Positions 1-8,617 of a DNA stretch of 64,000 bases are shown here, piece after piece. Position numbers and translations under genes: made by a program. Source of the DNA: Nocardioides oceani. GTDB taxonomy: Bacteria; Actinomycetota; Actinomycetes; Propionibacteriales; Nocardioidaceae. Below the pieces are notes generated by a model. That model was not told where the DNA came from and ran no database searches. It worked only from the letters and a program-made list of their open reading frames with translations. Within the stretch, counting starts at the first letter, position 1. Each line of letters begins with the position of its first letter. The stretch is taken from contig NZ_JAUHJQ010000008.1 of assembly GCF_030412965.1 (NCBI RefSeq), positions 1-64,000 on the forward strand, given 5' to 3'.

Positions 1-132
1 GCCGCGGTGCCGGCCGCGGTGCCGGCCGCGGTGCCGGCCGCGGTGCCGGCCGCGGTGCCGGCCGCGGTGCCGGCCGCGGTGCCGGCCGCGGTGCCGGCCG
101 CGGTGACGATCGGGGTGCCGACCGCGGTCGTG
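1..132. repeat. 12-bp tandem repeat at window edge
   Basis: The unit GCCGCGGTGCCG is repeated eight times perfectly from base 1 to 96, then decays over three more units up to about 132. The array continues off the left edge, so its true copy number is unknown. The 12-base period keeps every reading frame open: forward it would read AAVP repeats, reverse it would read GTAA repeats. It lies just beyond the stop of the Rpf gene, and no start codon and ribosome site ties it to a gene inside the window. It may be the tail of a neighbouring gene outside the window or intergenic. Confidence 0.85.
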
Positions 133-174
133 TGCCCGACGACGCGGCGCAGCGCGTCCGGAGCACACGACCGC
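124..174. repeat. Palindromic dispersed element, copy A
   Basis: The arms GCGGTCGTGTGC and GCACACGACCGC are perfect reverse complements separated by about 27 bases. The same arms and a similar spacer recur at 22311-22360, and one arm recurs at 31411-31420. Here the element lies between the 12-bp array and the end of the Rpf gene, so it could act as a terminator for that gene, but it has no T tract. A dispersed intergenic repeat is the simpler reading. Confidence 0.6.
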
Positions 175-203
175 GGGGCGGGTCGGCGACCTCGGTCAGC
201 AGG

Positions 204-1055
204 TCACAGGTGACGGCCGCAGTGCGGCCACGGCGACCGACCGCGCTGGCCGTAGAGCAGCTTGGCGCGGTAGGTCTGCTCGCCCGCCGACGCGCGGTGC
301 GGCATGCCGCCGCCGCCGACGCTGCGCCAGGTGCTGACGTCGAACTGGTACAGGCCGTAGTAGCCGGCCGGGTTGACCGCGCGCGGGTCGCCGCCCGACT
401 CGCAGCGGGCGAGGGCGCGCCAGTCGAGGTGGTCCGCGCCCGGGACGGACCGGCGCGCGGCCCCGACGAGCACCCGGCGGGGCCGAGGCTCGCGCAGCAC
501 GTCCTTGCGGACCGCGCGGCGGACGACGCGCTCGTTGTGGGTCACCCGGATGACGCGCACCCGGCGCACGCCGGGCCGCCCGTCGCGGACGACGCGTCGC
601 TGGCCGGGCCGCAGCGACGTCGTACGCCGCTCCTCGACGCCGGCGCGGAGCCGGACGCGGCGGCTGGTGACCTCGCGGTCGACCCGGACCACCTTGACGG
701 TGTCGCCGCCGCGGAGCCGGCGCCGGTCGCCCGCGACGCGGCGGTCGTCCCGGACGACGCGGACCTGGTCGCGCCGGGAGACCCGGACGCCCTGCTCGCG
801 CAAGAGTCCGGCGGCCCAGTCGGCCGACGTCCGCAGCGAGCGGGTGCCGCGCGACCCGACGCGGAGCCGGACGGTGGTGTCGCTGGTGCTGTCGGTGCTG
901 GTGACGGGGGCGGGGGTCGGTGCGTCGACCTGGTCCTCGGCGGAGGCCGGTGCCGGCAGCAGCGCGAGGACGACGGCCGTCATGAGGCCCGAGGTCGCCG
1001 CGCGCAGGGACGGGCGGCCGGGCAGGAGGGAAGGGACGGACTGCAGGGAAGGCAT
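204..1055 (-). CDS. Resuscitation-promoting factor (Rpf) with G5-like region
   Basis: This is a secreted peptidoglycan-cleaving enzyme of 283 residues. Residues 1-39 look like a signal peptide (hydrophobic stretch ending LLPAPASA). A very arginine-rich middle (about 50-200) resembles one DUF348 repeat followed by a G5 domain. The C-terminal Rpf/transglycosylase domain starts near residue 207, with the conserved LARCESGG; E219 is the expected catalytic acid. The protein ends in the family's SPWPHCGRHL-type tail. RpfB proteins usually carry three DUF348 units, so this is a short form. I chose the ATG at 1055 because it gives a proper signal peptide; the frame stays open further upstream but that part is low-complexity. 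No clear Shine-Dalgarno is visible. It is divergent from the GNAT gene at 1291. Confidence 0.85.
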   Translation of the reverse strand: MPSLQSVPSLLPGRPSLRAATSGLMTAVVLALLPAPASAEDQVDAPTPAPVTSTDSTSDTTVRLRVGSRGTRSLRTSADWAAGLLREQGVRVSRRDQVRVVRDDRRVAGDRRRLRGGDTVKVVRVDREVTSRRVRLRAGVEERRTTSLRPGQRRVVRDGRPGVRRVRVIRVTHNERVVRRAVRKDVLREPRPRRVLVGAARRSVPGADHLDWRALARCESGGDPRAVNPAGYYGLYQFDVSTWRSVGGGGMPHRASAGEQTYRAKLLYGQRGRSPWPHCGRHL

Positions 1056-1290
1056 GGGGATGGGGAGGTCCAAACGGGATTCGACGCCCTCGCCGTGCTG
1101 CGAGGGTCTCCTGGTCGTGACACGGCCGGCTACGGCCGCGGGAGCCCGACCGGAACGACGGCGTGGGCCGCCCGGCGGGACGGCCGTCGACGGTACGTGA
1201 GCCTCGGCGCCCGGTCGAATCAGCGCACCTCGCCCGGTCGCCCCGTGGCCGGGGTGGACCTGCGCCGGCCCGCGGTGGTCTGCTGCTGGC

Positions 1291-1839
1291 GTGCGCGTCG
1301 TCCACCTCTCCCCCGCCACCCTCGAGGCCCTCGCCACCGGCGACCACGCGGCCGCCCGCGCCGCGTCGCCGGTACCACTCAGCGACTTCGTGCTCACCGA
1401 CCCGGGCTGCGTCGCGACGTGGCGCCGGCGCGCCGAGCAGGTCCTGCTCACGCCGCAGGACGCCGCCTGGGTCACCGGCCTGCTGGTCGCGGGGGCATCC
1501 GGCGACGGCGGCGCGAGCGGCGGGGAGGGCGTCGGGGAGGGCGTCGGGGAGGTCGTCGTGGGCCAGGGCGGCTTCCACGCCGCTCCGGACGAGGACGGGA
1601 TGGTGGAGATCGGCTACAAGGTCGACCCGGCGCGGCGGAGTCGGGGCCATGCGAGAGCCGCGGTGGCCGCGATGCTCGACCGGGCGCGCCGCGACCCCGA
1701 GGTACGGGTGGTGCGGGCGTCGGTCTCGCCGGACAATGCCGCCTCACTCGCGGTGCTCGCGCCGTTCGGCTTCGTGCAGGTGGGCGAGCAGTGGGACGAG
1801 GAGGACGGGCTCGAGCTGGTCCTCGAACGGGGGGTGTGA
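1291..1839 (+). CDS. GNAT-family N-acetyltransferase (RimJ-like)
   Basis: This 182-residue protein has a C-terminal half typical of RimJ/RimL-type acetyltransferases: an EIGYKVDPARRSRGHARAAV segment that forms the acetyl-CoA loop, then VRASVSPDNAASLAVLAPFGF. The N-terminal half is less conserved. Residues about 70-87 contain a short glycine/glutamate/valine repeat (GEGVGEGVGE) made by a duplicated GTCGGGGAGGGC DNA unit, which may be a slippage-prone insertion in a surface loop. The substrate cannot be told from sequence. It starts with GTG, divergent from the Rpf gene across 235 bases that must hold both promoters. Confidence 0.8.
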   Translation: MRVVHLSPATLEALATGDHAAARAASPVPLSDFVLTDPGCVATWRRRAEQVLLTPQDAAWVTGLLVAGASGDGGASGGEGVGEGVGEVVVGQGGFHAAPDEDGMVEIGYKVDPARRSRGHARAAVAAMLDRARRDPEVRVVRASVSPDNAASLAVLAPFGFVQVGEQWDEEDGLELVLERGV

Positions 1840-1912
1840 CGCCGGTCGCGTGTGCTGGTGGAGAGCACGGGTACACGGCTCGTGTCCGCCCCCCTGGAAG
1901 GAGCACCCGCCC

Positions 1913-2491
1913 ATGACCGAGCCCGCCGACCTGCGAGCCCGCGCCGCCGAGCTGCCGAAGGGCGACGTCGTCGCCGTCCTGCTCGAGCAGCACGCCCGCA
2001 TCCGCGAGATGTTCCAGACCGTGCTGAGCGCGGGCGAGGAGCACAAGCAGCACGAGTTCGACCGCCTGCGCGCGTTCCTCGCCGTCCACGAGACGGCCGA
2101 GGAGATGGTGCTCCGCCCGGTCACCGCGCGGACCGACGCCGACGTCGCCGACGCCCGCAACCGCGAGGAGGCCGAGTCGAACGTCGTCCTCGCCGAGCTC
2201 GAGGACCTCGACGCGACGAGCGAGGAGTTCGGCGCCCGGTTCACCGCGTTCCAGGAGATGGTCGTCGGCCACGCCGAGGCCGAGGAGCGCGAGGAGCTGC
2301 CCCGCATCCTGGAGACCTGCGACGAGCCGATGCGCCAGGTCATGGGCAAGGCCCTGCTCGCCGCCGAGGCGGTCGGCCCGACCCACCCTCACCCCTCGAC
2401 CGCCGGCTCACCCGCCGCCCAGTGGCTCGCCGGTCCCGTCGCCTCGCTGGTCGACCGGGCCCGCGACGCGGTCAAGGCCGTCACCGGCTGA
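1913..2491 (+). CDS. Hemerythrin-like HHE domain protein
   Basis: This 192-residue all-helical protein carries histidine/glutamate motifs of the HHE cation-binding (hemerythrin) family: LLEQHARIREMF near residue 22, HEFDRLRAFLAVHETAEEMV near 46, and a later EMVVGHAEAEEREELP. Such proteins bind a di-iron centre, and actinobacterial members are often tied to oxidative or nitric-oxide stress. The role here is inferred from the family only. A good ribosome site (GGAAGGAG at 1897-1904) precedes the ATG. It converges with the HIT-like gene, with 3 bases between the two stops, so there is no room for a separate terminator. Confidence 0.8.
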   Translation: MTEPADLRARAAELPKGDVVAVLLEQHARIREMFQTVLSAGEEHKQHEFDRLRAFLAVHETAEEMVLRPVTARTDADVADARNREEAESNVVLAELEDLDATSEEFGARFTAFQEMVVGHAEAEEREELPRILETCDEPMRQVMGKALLAAEAVGPTHPHPSTAGSPAAQWLAGPVASLVDRARDAVKAVTG

Positions 2492-2494
2492 TCG

Positions 2495-3100
2495 TCAGTC
2501 GCGGGCGGGGTACGCCGCCCCGCCGTCCGCCGCGAGCGCCTCGGCGACGATCCGCAGGTGCTCCTCCTGCATCTCCGGCGTCATGGCCGGGAGCACGTCG
2601 TCCCAGAACGCCAGCATCGCGCCCCGGCCCTGCATCATCCCCGCCGGGCGGGCCAGCGCCCACAGGTGGAAGTGCTCCGACCCGTCGCCCCAGCGGCTGA
2701 AGTGGACGCGGGCGACGCCCGGCACCTGCTTGACCGCCCGGCTGAGCCGCTGCAGCAGCGGGCCCAGCGTGGCGAGCACGTGCGGCGGGGCGTCGTCGAG
2801 CCGGCAGTGCTCGTTGGGCGCCAGCCCGCCGACGTACGGCAGTCCCATCCGGGTCCAGCCGGCGGTGACGTGCCAGGTGTCGTCGGCCCAGATCGTGTGC
2901 CGGCCCAGGGTGCAGTGCGGGCAGGCGGACCGGTCCTCGACGCCGCGCCGCGGCTCCTCGGGCACCAGCATCGGCGCGAGCGGCAGGAGCCGGACGTCCT
3001 CGAAGCTGGTGAGGGGCCCCTCGAGGAGGGGCGAGGCGTCCAGGCGCTCGCCGATCGGGAGCGTGCGGTGGTACGGCGAGTCCGCCGGCTGCTGGTCCAT
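2495..3100 (-). CDS. HIT-like nucleotide-binding protein
   Basis: This protein has 201 residues. A CPHCTLG pair of cysteines near residue 60 and the motif HFSRWGDGSEHFHLWALARP near residue 140 resemble the histidine-triad fold of galactose-1-phosphate uridylyltransferase and related hydrolases, in which His-x-His-x residues bind a nucleotide phosphate. The second cysteine pair and third histidine of a canonical HIT protein are not evident, so the activity is uncertain. It starts at the ATG of MDQQPADS, 17 bases from the end of the first oppositely placed stretch. The SpoU methyltransferase lies upstream on the same strand. Confidence 0.6.
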   Translation of the reverse strand: MDQQPADSPYHRTLPIGERLDASPLLEGPLTSFEDVRLLPLAPMLVPEEPRRGVEDRSACPHCTLGRHTIWADDTWHVTAGWTRMGLPYVGGLAPNEHCRLDDAPPHVLATLGPLLQRLSRAVKQVPGVARVHFSRWGDGSEHFHLWALARPAGMMQGRGAMLAFWDDVLPAMTPEMQEEHLRIVAEALAADGGAAYPARD

Positions 3101-3120
3101 GCCGCCGACCCTAGGACCGG

Positions 3121-3924
3121 TCAGCGCCGCGCGGTAACGTAGCAGGCGACCGCCGTGGCGGCGGCGACGTTCAGCGAGTCGACGCCCTCGGCCATCGGGA
3201 TGATCGCCCGCCGGTCCGCGGCCTGCTCCCACCGCGAGGAGAGGCCGTGCCCCTCCGAGCCGAGCACGAGCGCGACCTTGTCGACCCCGGCCACGGCCTC
3301 CTCGATGGGCGAGGAGTCGGCCGCGAGGGTCAGCGCGACGGTGGTGAAGCCGCGCGCCGAGAGCGACGGCAGCGCGTCGTGCCAGTCCGGCAGCCGGGTC
3401 CACGGCACGGCGAAGACGGTGCCCATCGCGACCTTGATCGACCGGCGGTAGAGCGGGTCGGCGCACCGCGGCGCGAGGAGCACCGCGTCGAACCCGAGGG
3501 CGGCGCCGGAGCGGAAGATCGCTCCGACGTTCGTGTGGTCGACGACGTCCTCCAGGACGAGCACCGAGCGCGCGTCCGCGAGCACCTCGTCGGGGCTGGG
3601 CAGCGGGCGGCGCTCGAGCGAGGCGAGCGCGCCGCGGTGGACGTGGAAGCCGGTGACCTGCTCCGCGAGCGCCTCGGAGAGCACGTAGCAGGGCGCGTCG
3701 GAGCGGTCGATCACGTCAGCGAGCCCGTCGAGCCACCGCGGCGCCATGAGGAAGGAGCGTGGGGTGAAGCCGCCCTCGACGGCGCGCCGCACGACCTTCT
3801 CGCCCTCGGCGAGGAACAGCCCGTGCTCGGCCTCGAGGTTCTTGCGGAGCTCGACGTCGCGCAGGTCGCGGTAGTCGACGAGCCGCGGGTCGGCCGGGTC
3901 GTCGATCTCGACGAGGCGCGCCAT
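3121..3924 (-). CDS. SpoU/TrmH-family RNA 2'-O-ribose methyltransferase
   Basis: This 267-residue enzyme should transfer methyl from S-adenosylmethionine to a ribose 2'-OH in rRNA or tRNA. The three SPOUT knot motifs are present in order: NVGAIFRSGAALGF (motif 1, around residue 132), VLGSEGHGLS (motif 2, about 215) and IIPMAEGVDSLNVAAATAV (motif 3, about 238). An N-terminal substrate-binding region (AEHGLFLAEGEKVVRRAV) matches the L30e-like RNA-binding domain of this family. The start codon overlaps the cysG stop by one base (TGATG), so the two are probably co-transcribed. The target nucleotide cannot be predicted. Confidence 0.88.
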   Translation of the reverse strand: MARLVEIDDPADPRLVDYRDLRDVELRKNLEAEHGLFLAEGEKVVRRAVEGGFTPRSFLMAPRWLDGLADVIDRSDAPCYVLSEALAEQVTGFHVHRGALASLERRPLPSPDEVLADARSVLVLEDVVDHTNVGAIFRSGAALGFDAVLLAPRCADPLYRRSIKVAMGTVFAVPWTRLPDWHDALPSLSARGFTTVALTLAADSSPIEEAVAGVDKVALVLGSEGHGLSSRWEQAADRRAIIPMAEGVDSLNVAAATAVACYVTARR

Positions 3925-5192
3925 CAGACCGCGTCCGGCCCGGCGTCGGTCCCGGCGTCGGGCGCCTCGAAGCGCCCGGGGTGGGCGACCGCGACGACGT
4001 CGCCGACGACGATGATCGCCGGCGGCTTCACCTGCTCGGCCTGCAGCCGGTCGGCGAGCGTGCCGAGGGTCGCGAGCACGGTCCGCTCCCCCGGCATCGT
4101 CCCGTCGCACACCACGGCGACCGGCGTGGAGGCCGCCCGGCCGCCGGCGACGAGCGCGTCGGCGATCGCGGGCGCGTTCTGGACGGCCATCATCAGCACG
4201 AGCGTCCCGCGGAGCCCGGCGACGGCCGACCACGCGGTCAGCGACTCGGGGTGTCCTGGCGGCAGGTGGCCGGAGATGACGGTGAACTCGTGGGCGACCC
4301 CCCGGTGGGTCACCGGGATCCCCGCGACCGCCGGGACCGAGACGGGGCTCGTGAGGCCCGGGACGACGGTCACCGGCACGCCGGCCTCGCGGCACGCGAT
4401 GACCTCCTCGTAGCCGCGCCCGAACACGAAGTTGTCGCCGCCCTTGAACCGGACCACGCGCTTGCCGGCCAGCGCCCGCTCGACGATGACCCGGTTGATC
4501 TCCTCCTGCTGGGCGCTGCGCCCGCGGGGCAGCTTGGCCACGTCGACCAGCTCCACGTCGGCCGGCAGGTCGCCCAGCAGCTCGCGCGGGGCCAGCCGGT
4601 CGGCCACCACCACGTCGGCGTCCATGAGCGCCTTGCGGCCGGCCACCGAGATCAGCTCCGGGTCACCCGGCCCCCCGCCGACCAGCACGACGCCCGGCGT
4701 ACGGCTCCGCTGGCGGCGCGAGCCCAGGAGGCCCTCGCGCATCTGCTCGACGACCTCGTCGCGGATCCGTGCCGAGCGCTGCGGCTCGCGGTTGCAGAGG
4801 ACCGCCACGGTGACGCCGTCGTGGCGGCCGGTCGCCGGGGTCCAGGCGGTCGCCCGGGTCGCGTCGTCGGCGCGGACGCAGAAGACGCGGCGCGCCTCGG
4901 CGGCGCGGCTGACCCGCTCGTTGACGGTCGGCAGGTCGGTCGCCGCGATGCAGTACCAGGTGTCGTCGAGATCGGCGTCCTCGAAGCCGCGCTCGTGCCA
5001 GGTCACCTCACCGGAGCCGACCAGGCCCTCGATCGCGGGCGTGACCTGCGGGGCCACGACGTGGACGTCGGCGCCGGCCGCGATCAGGTGCGGCACGCGG
5101 CGCTGCGCGACGTGACCGCCCCCGACCACGACGACGCGGCGGTCGGCGAGGCGCAGGCCCGCGGGGTACGTCGGGAAGTCGTCCACCCCCAC
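3924..5192 (-). CDS. cysG: Siroheme synthase: precorrin-2 dehydrogenase / uroporphyrinogen-III C-methyltransferase
   Basis: This 422-residue two-domain enzyme makes siroheme precursors from uroporphyrinogen III for sulfite or nitrite reductase. Residues 1 to about 150 form the NAD-binding precorrin-2 dehydrogenase domain ([13 protein letters not shown] near residue 20). Residues about 165-405 form the SAM-dependent methyltransferase domain ([48 protein letters not shown]). It is shorter than the 457-residue E. coli CysG, mainly in the linker, so ferrochelatase capacity is uncertain. It starts at GTG 5192; a second in-frame GTG two codons later is equally possible. The SpoU gene follows with a one-base overlap. 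Confidence 0.9.
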   Translation of the reverse strand: MGVDDFPTYPAGLRLADRRVVVVGGGHVAQRRVPHLIAAGADVHVVAPQVTPAIEGLVGSGEVTWHERGFEDADLDDTWYCIAATDLPTVNERVSRAAEARRVFCVRADDATRATAWTPATGRHDGVTVAVLCNREPQRSARIRDEVVEQMREGLLGSRRQRSRTPGVVLVGGGPGDPELISVAGRKALMDADVVVADRLAPRELLGDLPADVELVDVAKLPRGRSAQQEEINRVIVERALAGKRVVRFKGGDNFVFGRGYEEVIACREAGVPVTVVPGLTSPVSVPAVAGIPVTHRGVAHEFTVISGHLPPGHPESLTAWSAVAGLRGTLVLMMAVQNAPAIADALVAGGRAASTPVAVVCDGTMPGERTVLATLGTLADRLQAEQVKPPAIIVVGDVVAVAHPGRFEAPDAGTDAGPDAV

Positions 5193-5281
5193 ATTCTCGC
5201 GTGTGGGGGCCGGCGGCCGGTGGTACGGGTTCGGGGACCGGACTACGTTCGGCCACGACCGTCCCCTGCGATAGGAGCGCC

Positions 5282-5815
5282 ATGACCTCGTCCCTCGACC
5301 GCCCGGTGACCCCGAACCCCTACGAGCTGCTGCCGGCCGTGCCGTCGTTCACCGTCGCCAGCACCGACGTCACCGACGGGCAGCCGCTGGACGACGCCCA
5401 GGTCGCCGACGGTGGGGACACCTCGCCGCAGCTGTCGTGGTCGGGCGCACCGGAGGGCACGCGGAGCTACACGATCACCTGCTTCGACCCGGACGCGCCG
5501 ACGCCGAGCGGCTTCTGGCACTGGGTGCTCGTCGACGTGCCGGCCGACGTGACCGAGCTGCCCGCCGGCATCGGCGCCGAGGGCTCGGACCTGCCGGGCA
5601 GCGCGTTCATGTGCCGCAACGACGGCGGCTCGAAGGCGTTCACCGGCGCGGCGCCGCCGCAGGGCGACCAGGTGCACCGCTACTTCTTCGTCGTCCACGC
5701 GGTCACCGAGGAGACCCTCGGGGTCGACTCCGACGCCTCGCCCGCCGTCGTGTCGTTCAACCTGGCGTTCAAGACCGCCGGCCGCGCGATCCTCCACGGG
5801 ACCTACCAGCACTGA
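5282..5815 (+). CDS. YbhB/YbcL-type PEBP (Raf-kinase-inhibitor-like) protein
   Basis: This protein has 177 residues. It shows the phosphatidylethanolamine-binding protein fold signatures: [33 protein letters not shown] with the DPDAP and HW ligand-pocket residues, and a second motif around the conserved histidine of [11 protein letters not shown]. Bacterial members are soluble and mostly of unknown role. The ATG is preceded by AGGAGCG at a good distance. It is divergent from cysG, with 89 bases between the two starts. Confidence 0.88.
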   Translation: MTSSLDRPVTPNPYELLPAVPSFTVASTDVTDGQPLDDAQVADGGDTSPQLSWSGAPEGTRSYTITCFDPDAPTPSGFWHWVLVDVPADVTELPAGIGAEGSDLPGSAFMCRNDGGSKAFTGAAPPQGDQVHRYFFVVHAVTEETLGVDSDASPAVVSFNLAFKTAGRAILHGTYQH

Positions 5816-6160
5816 GCGAGGAGGCGTCAGCGGACTCGCCGATGGTGGTCGAGCGAGCCGCGCGACCGAGGTACGAGGTCGCGACCGGTGTGTCGAGACC
5901 CGGTGACGGACGCAGGGCCGTAGCCACCCTCACCGGGCTTCGACACGCTCGCTGGCGCTCGCTGCTCAACCAGCGGTGGGGCGCAGGGCCGTAGCCACCG
6001 TCGCCGGGTTTCGACACGCTCGCTGGCGCTCGCTGCTCAACCAGCGGTGGCGCTGGCGCTCGCTGCTCAACCAGCGCATGACCGGGTCTCGACACGCTCG
6101 CTGGCGCTCGCTGCTCGACCAGCGGAGGCGCTGGCGCTCGCTGCTCAACCAGCGGACGCC
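5816..6160. repeat. Cluster of REP-like repeats (CGACACGCTCGCTGGCGCTCG family)
   Basis: This 329-base gap between stops is filled with repeats. Full 35-base copies made of CGACACGCTCGCTGG plus CGCTCGCTGCTCAACCAGCG lie at 5941-5975, 6012-6046 and 6090-6124 (the last with CGACC in place of CAACC). Truncated copies lacking the first nine bases lie at 6051-6076 and 6129-6154. A secondary unit, CAGGGCCGTAGCCACC, occurs twice (about 5923-5938 and 5983-5998), and a diverged relative sits at 5850-5900. The unit contains the inverted pair AGCGAGCG/CGCTCGCT. The last copy overlaps the stop codon of the FMN reductase gene. Confidence 0.85.
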
Positions 6161-6765
6161 CGGCGGAGGAGCTCCTCGAACGGCGTGGGCTCGGCGAGCT
6201 CGTCGTCGACGGTGCGCCGCAGAGGTGAGCCCGCGGCGTCGGCGGGGCTGACCTTGCCCACGAGGGCGGCCAGCTCGCCGGCGGCGCGGGTGATCCGCTG
6301 CTCCAGGTCGGGGCTGGCGAAGTCCTCGGTGGCGGCGAAGACGCCGGTCGGGACGACGACGGCCCTCAGGTAGGCGAACAGCGGCCGCAGCGCGTGCTCG
6401 AGCACCAGGGAGTGCCGGGCGGTGCCGGCGGTGGCCGCGACGAGCACCGGGGTGCCGTCGAGCGTGCCCGGCTCGAGGACGTCGAAGAACGTCTTGAACA
6501 GGCCGGAGTACGACGCGGAGAACACCGGCGTCACGACGACCAGCCCGTCGGCGTCCCGCACCGCGGCGATCGCGGCAGCCAGCTCGGGGCCCGGGAAGCC
6601 GGTGAGCAGGTGGTCGGTGAGCTGGTGGGCCAGGTCGCGCAGCTCGACCTGGGTGACGGTGGCCTCCGCGAGCGCCTCGCTCGTCGCGGCGGCCAGCCGG
6701 TCGGCCAGCAGCCGCGTCGACGAGGGGTTCGACAGGCCCGCGGAGACGACGACCAGCCTGGTCAT
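6145..6765 (-). CDS. NAD(P)H-dependent FMN reductase (CE1759-type)
   Basis: This 206-residue flavodoxin-fold enzyme supplies reduced FMN, most likely to the LLM monooxygenase encoded just upstream. The phosphate-binding loop SAGLSNPSSTRLLADRLA (residues 8-25) and the FMN-contacting VVVTPVFSASYSGLFKTFFD segment (about 76-95) are family signatures. Its ATG overlaps the LLM stop by four bases (ATGA), so the two are translationally coupled. The final codons and the TGA fall inside the last copy of the intergenic repeat, so the repeat supplies the C-terminus SAG. Confidence 0.88.
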   Translation of the reverse strand: MTRLVVVSAGLSNPSSTRLLADRLAAATSEALAEATVTQVELRDLAHQLTDHLLTGFPGPELAAAIAAVRDADGLVVVTPVFSASYSGLFKTFFDVLEPGTLDGTPVLVAATAGTARHSLVLEHALRPLFAYLRAVVVPTGVFAATEDFASPDLEQRITRAAGELAALVGKVSPADAAGSPLRRTVDDELAEPTPFEELLRRASAG

Positions 6766-7904
6766 GCCAGCACGTCCTCGGCGCGGTGACCCGTGGCGGA
6801 GTCGGCGGCGGCGTACACCGTGGAGTCGTGGGCGCCGCCGGCGGCGGCGACCAGCGAGCCGTGGGTGGGGGCGTCCGGGACGTGCGCGGGCCGGCCCTCG
6901 GCGAAGCCCTTGCGCATCTCGGGGAGGATCTCGCCGAGCAGGTCGAGCTGCTCGAGCACCGTCTTCAGCGGCAGGCCGGCGTGGTCGACGAGGAACAGCT
7001 GGCGCTGGTAGTCGCCGACGTAGTCGCGGAACGACAGCGTCCGCTCCAGCACCTGCTGGGGCGAGCCGACGGTCAGCGGGGTGGCCTCGGTGAAGTCCTC
7101 CAGCGAGGGCCCGTGGCCGTAGACCGGGGCGTTGTCGAAGTACGGGCGGAACTCTGCGACCGCGTCCTGGCTGTTGGGCCGCATGAAGAACTGACCGCCC
7201 AGGCCGACGATCGCGGTGTCGGCGGGGCCGTGGCCGTAGTGCTCGAAGCGACGGCGGTAGAGGTCGACCATCTGCTGGGTGTGCGAGGCCGGCCAGAAGA
7301 TGTGGTTGTGGAAGAACCCGTCGCCGTAGTACGCCGCCTGCTCGGCGATCTCGGGGCTGCGGATGGACCCGTGCCACACGAAGGGGGGCACGCCGTCCAG
7401 CGGCCGCGGCGTCGAGGTGTAGCCCTGCAGCGGGGTGCGGAACCGGCCGGACCAGTCGACGACGTCCTCGCGCCACAGGCGGTGCAGGAGCGCGTAGTTC
7501 TCGATCGCCAGGTTGATGCCCTGGCGGATGTCCTTGCCGAACCAGGGGTAGACCGGGCCGGTGTTGCCGCGGCCCATCATCAGGTCGACGCGGCCGTCGG
7601 TGAGGTGCTGGATCTTCGCGTAGTCCTCGGCGATCAGCACCGGGTCGGTGGTGGTGATCAGCGTGGTCGCGGTCGACAGCACGATCCGCTCGGTCTGCGC
7701 GCCGATGTAGGCGAGCGTCGCGGTGGGGTTGGAGGAGATGAACGGCGGGTTGTGGTGCTCGCCGGTGGCGAAGACGTCGAGACCGACCTCCTCGGCCTTC
7801 TTGGCGATCGCGACCGTCGCCTTGATCCGCTCGTGCTCGGTCGGCGTGCGACCCGTGGTGGGGTCCGTCGTCACGTCGCCGACGCTGAAGATGCCGATCT
7901 GCAT
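6762..7904 (-). CDS. LLM-class flavin-dependent oxidoreductase (CE1758 family)
   Basis: This 380-residue TIM-barrel enzyme of the luciferase-like monooxygenase superfamily uses reduced FMN. Typical segments are MQIGIFSVGDVTTDPTTGR at the N-terminus, EEVGLDVFATGEHHNPPF, STATTLITTTDPVLIAEDYA and HLTDGRVDLMMGRGNTGPVY. The C-terminus carries an alanine/glycine-rich extension of about 35 residues. It pairs with the FMN reductase that follows with a 4-base overlap, an arrangement well known for this family in Corynebacterium and relatives. The oxidised substrate is unknown. I chose the ATG at 7904 over upstream in-frame starts because the family begins at MQIGIFSVG. Confidence 0.88.
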   Translation of the reverse strand: MQIGIFSVGDVTTDPTTGRTPTEHERIKATVAIAKKAEEVGLDVFATGEHHNPPFISSNPTATLAYIGAQTERIVLSTATTLITTTDPVLIAEDYAKIQHLTDGRVDLMMGRGNTGPVYPWFGKDIRQGINLAIENYALLHRLWREDVVDWSGRFRTPLQGYTSTPRPLDGVPPFVWHGSIRSPEIAEQAAYYGDGFFHNHIFWPASHTQQMVDLYRRRFEHYGHGPADTAIVGLGGQFFMRPNSQDAVAEFRPYFDNAPVYGHGPSLEDFTEATPLTVGSPQQVLERTLSFRDYVGDYQRQLFLVDHAGLPLKTVLEQLDLLGEILPEMRKGFAEGRPAHVPDAPTHGSLVAAAGGAHDSTVYAAADSATGHRAEDVLA

Positions 7905-8014
7905 GGCCCTGCCTCGTTCCTCGCGGATGTCGCGGAGTGCTCGAATGGTGGTTGAAAGCCGAACTATCCGTGTCAACCGGTGATCCTGCCACGGTATTCC
8001 GCGAGGATGCGCCG

Positions 8015-8617
8015 GTGCGTCGCGTGTCGTGGTGGGTCCCGGTCCTGGTCCTCGTGGCGACCGTCGCCCAGCTCGCCGTCGCGCAGTGGGTGCCCGGGAT
8101 CGAGCGGTTCGAGGGCAAGGCGTTCGGCGCGCGGCTGGTCGCCTATCCCGTCCTGATGCTGCTCGCGCCGGCCGTGTGGTGGCTTGTGGACCGCCGCCGT
8201 GCGGTGCGGTCGGCGGCGCCGTACGGCGCGTTCACGCTGGTGATGCTCCCGTTCCTGGTCGACGTGACCGGCAACAGCCTCGACCTCTACGACGCGGTGG
8301 TGTGGTGGGACGACCTCAACCACTTCGCCAACTGGTTGCTGCTCTGCGCGGGGCTCGGGCTGCTGCTGTGCCGCGCGGTCGAGCCGCGGTGGGCGGTGGT
8401 CGCCCTGGTGACCGGTCTCGGCGCGGTGCTCGCGATCGGCTGGGAGCTCGGCGAGTGGTTCACCTTCATCCGCCACGGCACCGAGGCCGGCACCGCCTAC
8501 GAGGACACCCTCGGCGACGAGACGCTGGGCACCCTCGGGGCGCTGGTCGCCGGCCTGCTCGTCGCCCACACCCTGGCGCGGGCGGGCGCCCGGGGGCCCG
8601 CGCGGACCGACCCGTGA
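8015..8617 (+). CDS. Small multi-pass membrane protein (YjdF/DUF2238-like)
   Basis: This 200-residue protein has about five or six hydrophobic segments (VLVLVATVAQLAVA, VAYPVLMLLAPAVWWL, LLLCAGLGLLLC, VVALVTGLGAVLAIG, LGALVAGLLVAHTL) with acidic/histidine pairs between them (WDDLNHFANW and GWELGEWFTF), a pattern that resembles the YjdF/DUF2238 family. No enzymatic role is established. I took GTG 8015 as the start because it places the first membrane helix immediately after a short charged head. It overlaps the ABC permease start by four bases, so it is probably made with that transporter. Confidence 0.6.
   Translation: MRRVSWWVPVLVLVATVAQLAVAQWVPGIERFEGKAFGARLVAYPVLMLLAPAVWWLVDRRRAVRSAAPYGAFTLVMLPFLVDVTGNSLDLYDAVVWWDDLNHFANWLLLCAGLGLLLCRAVEPRWAVVALVTGLGAVLAIGWELGEWFTFIRHGTEAGTAYEDTLGDETLGTLGALVAGLLVAHTLARAGARGPARTDP

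Noticed and set aside
1056..1290. Cyclic di-AMP riboswitch upstream of the Rpf gene
   Set aside because: Such riboswitches are common before actinobacterial rpf genes, but the conserved blocks are not visible in this 235-base gap on the minus strand.
132..1916. Long plus-strand frame across the Rpf gene
   Set aside because: Composition is Arg/Ala/Pro/Gly shadow of the Rpf and GNAT genes; no family features.
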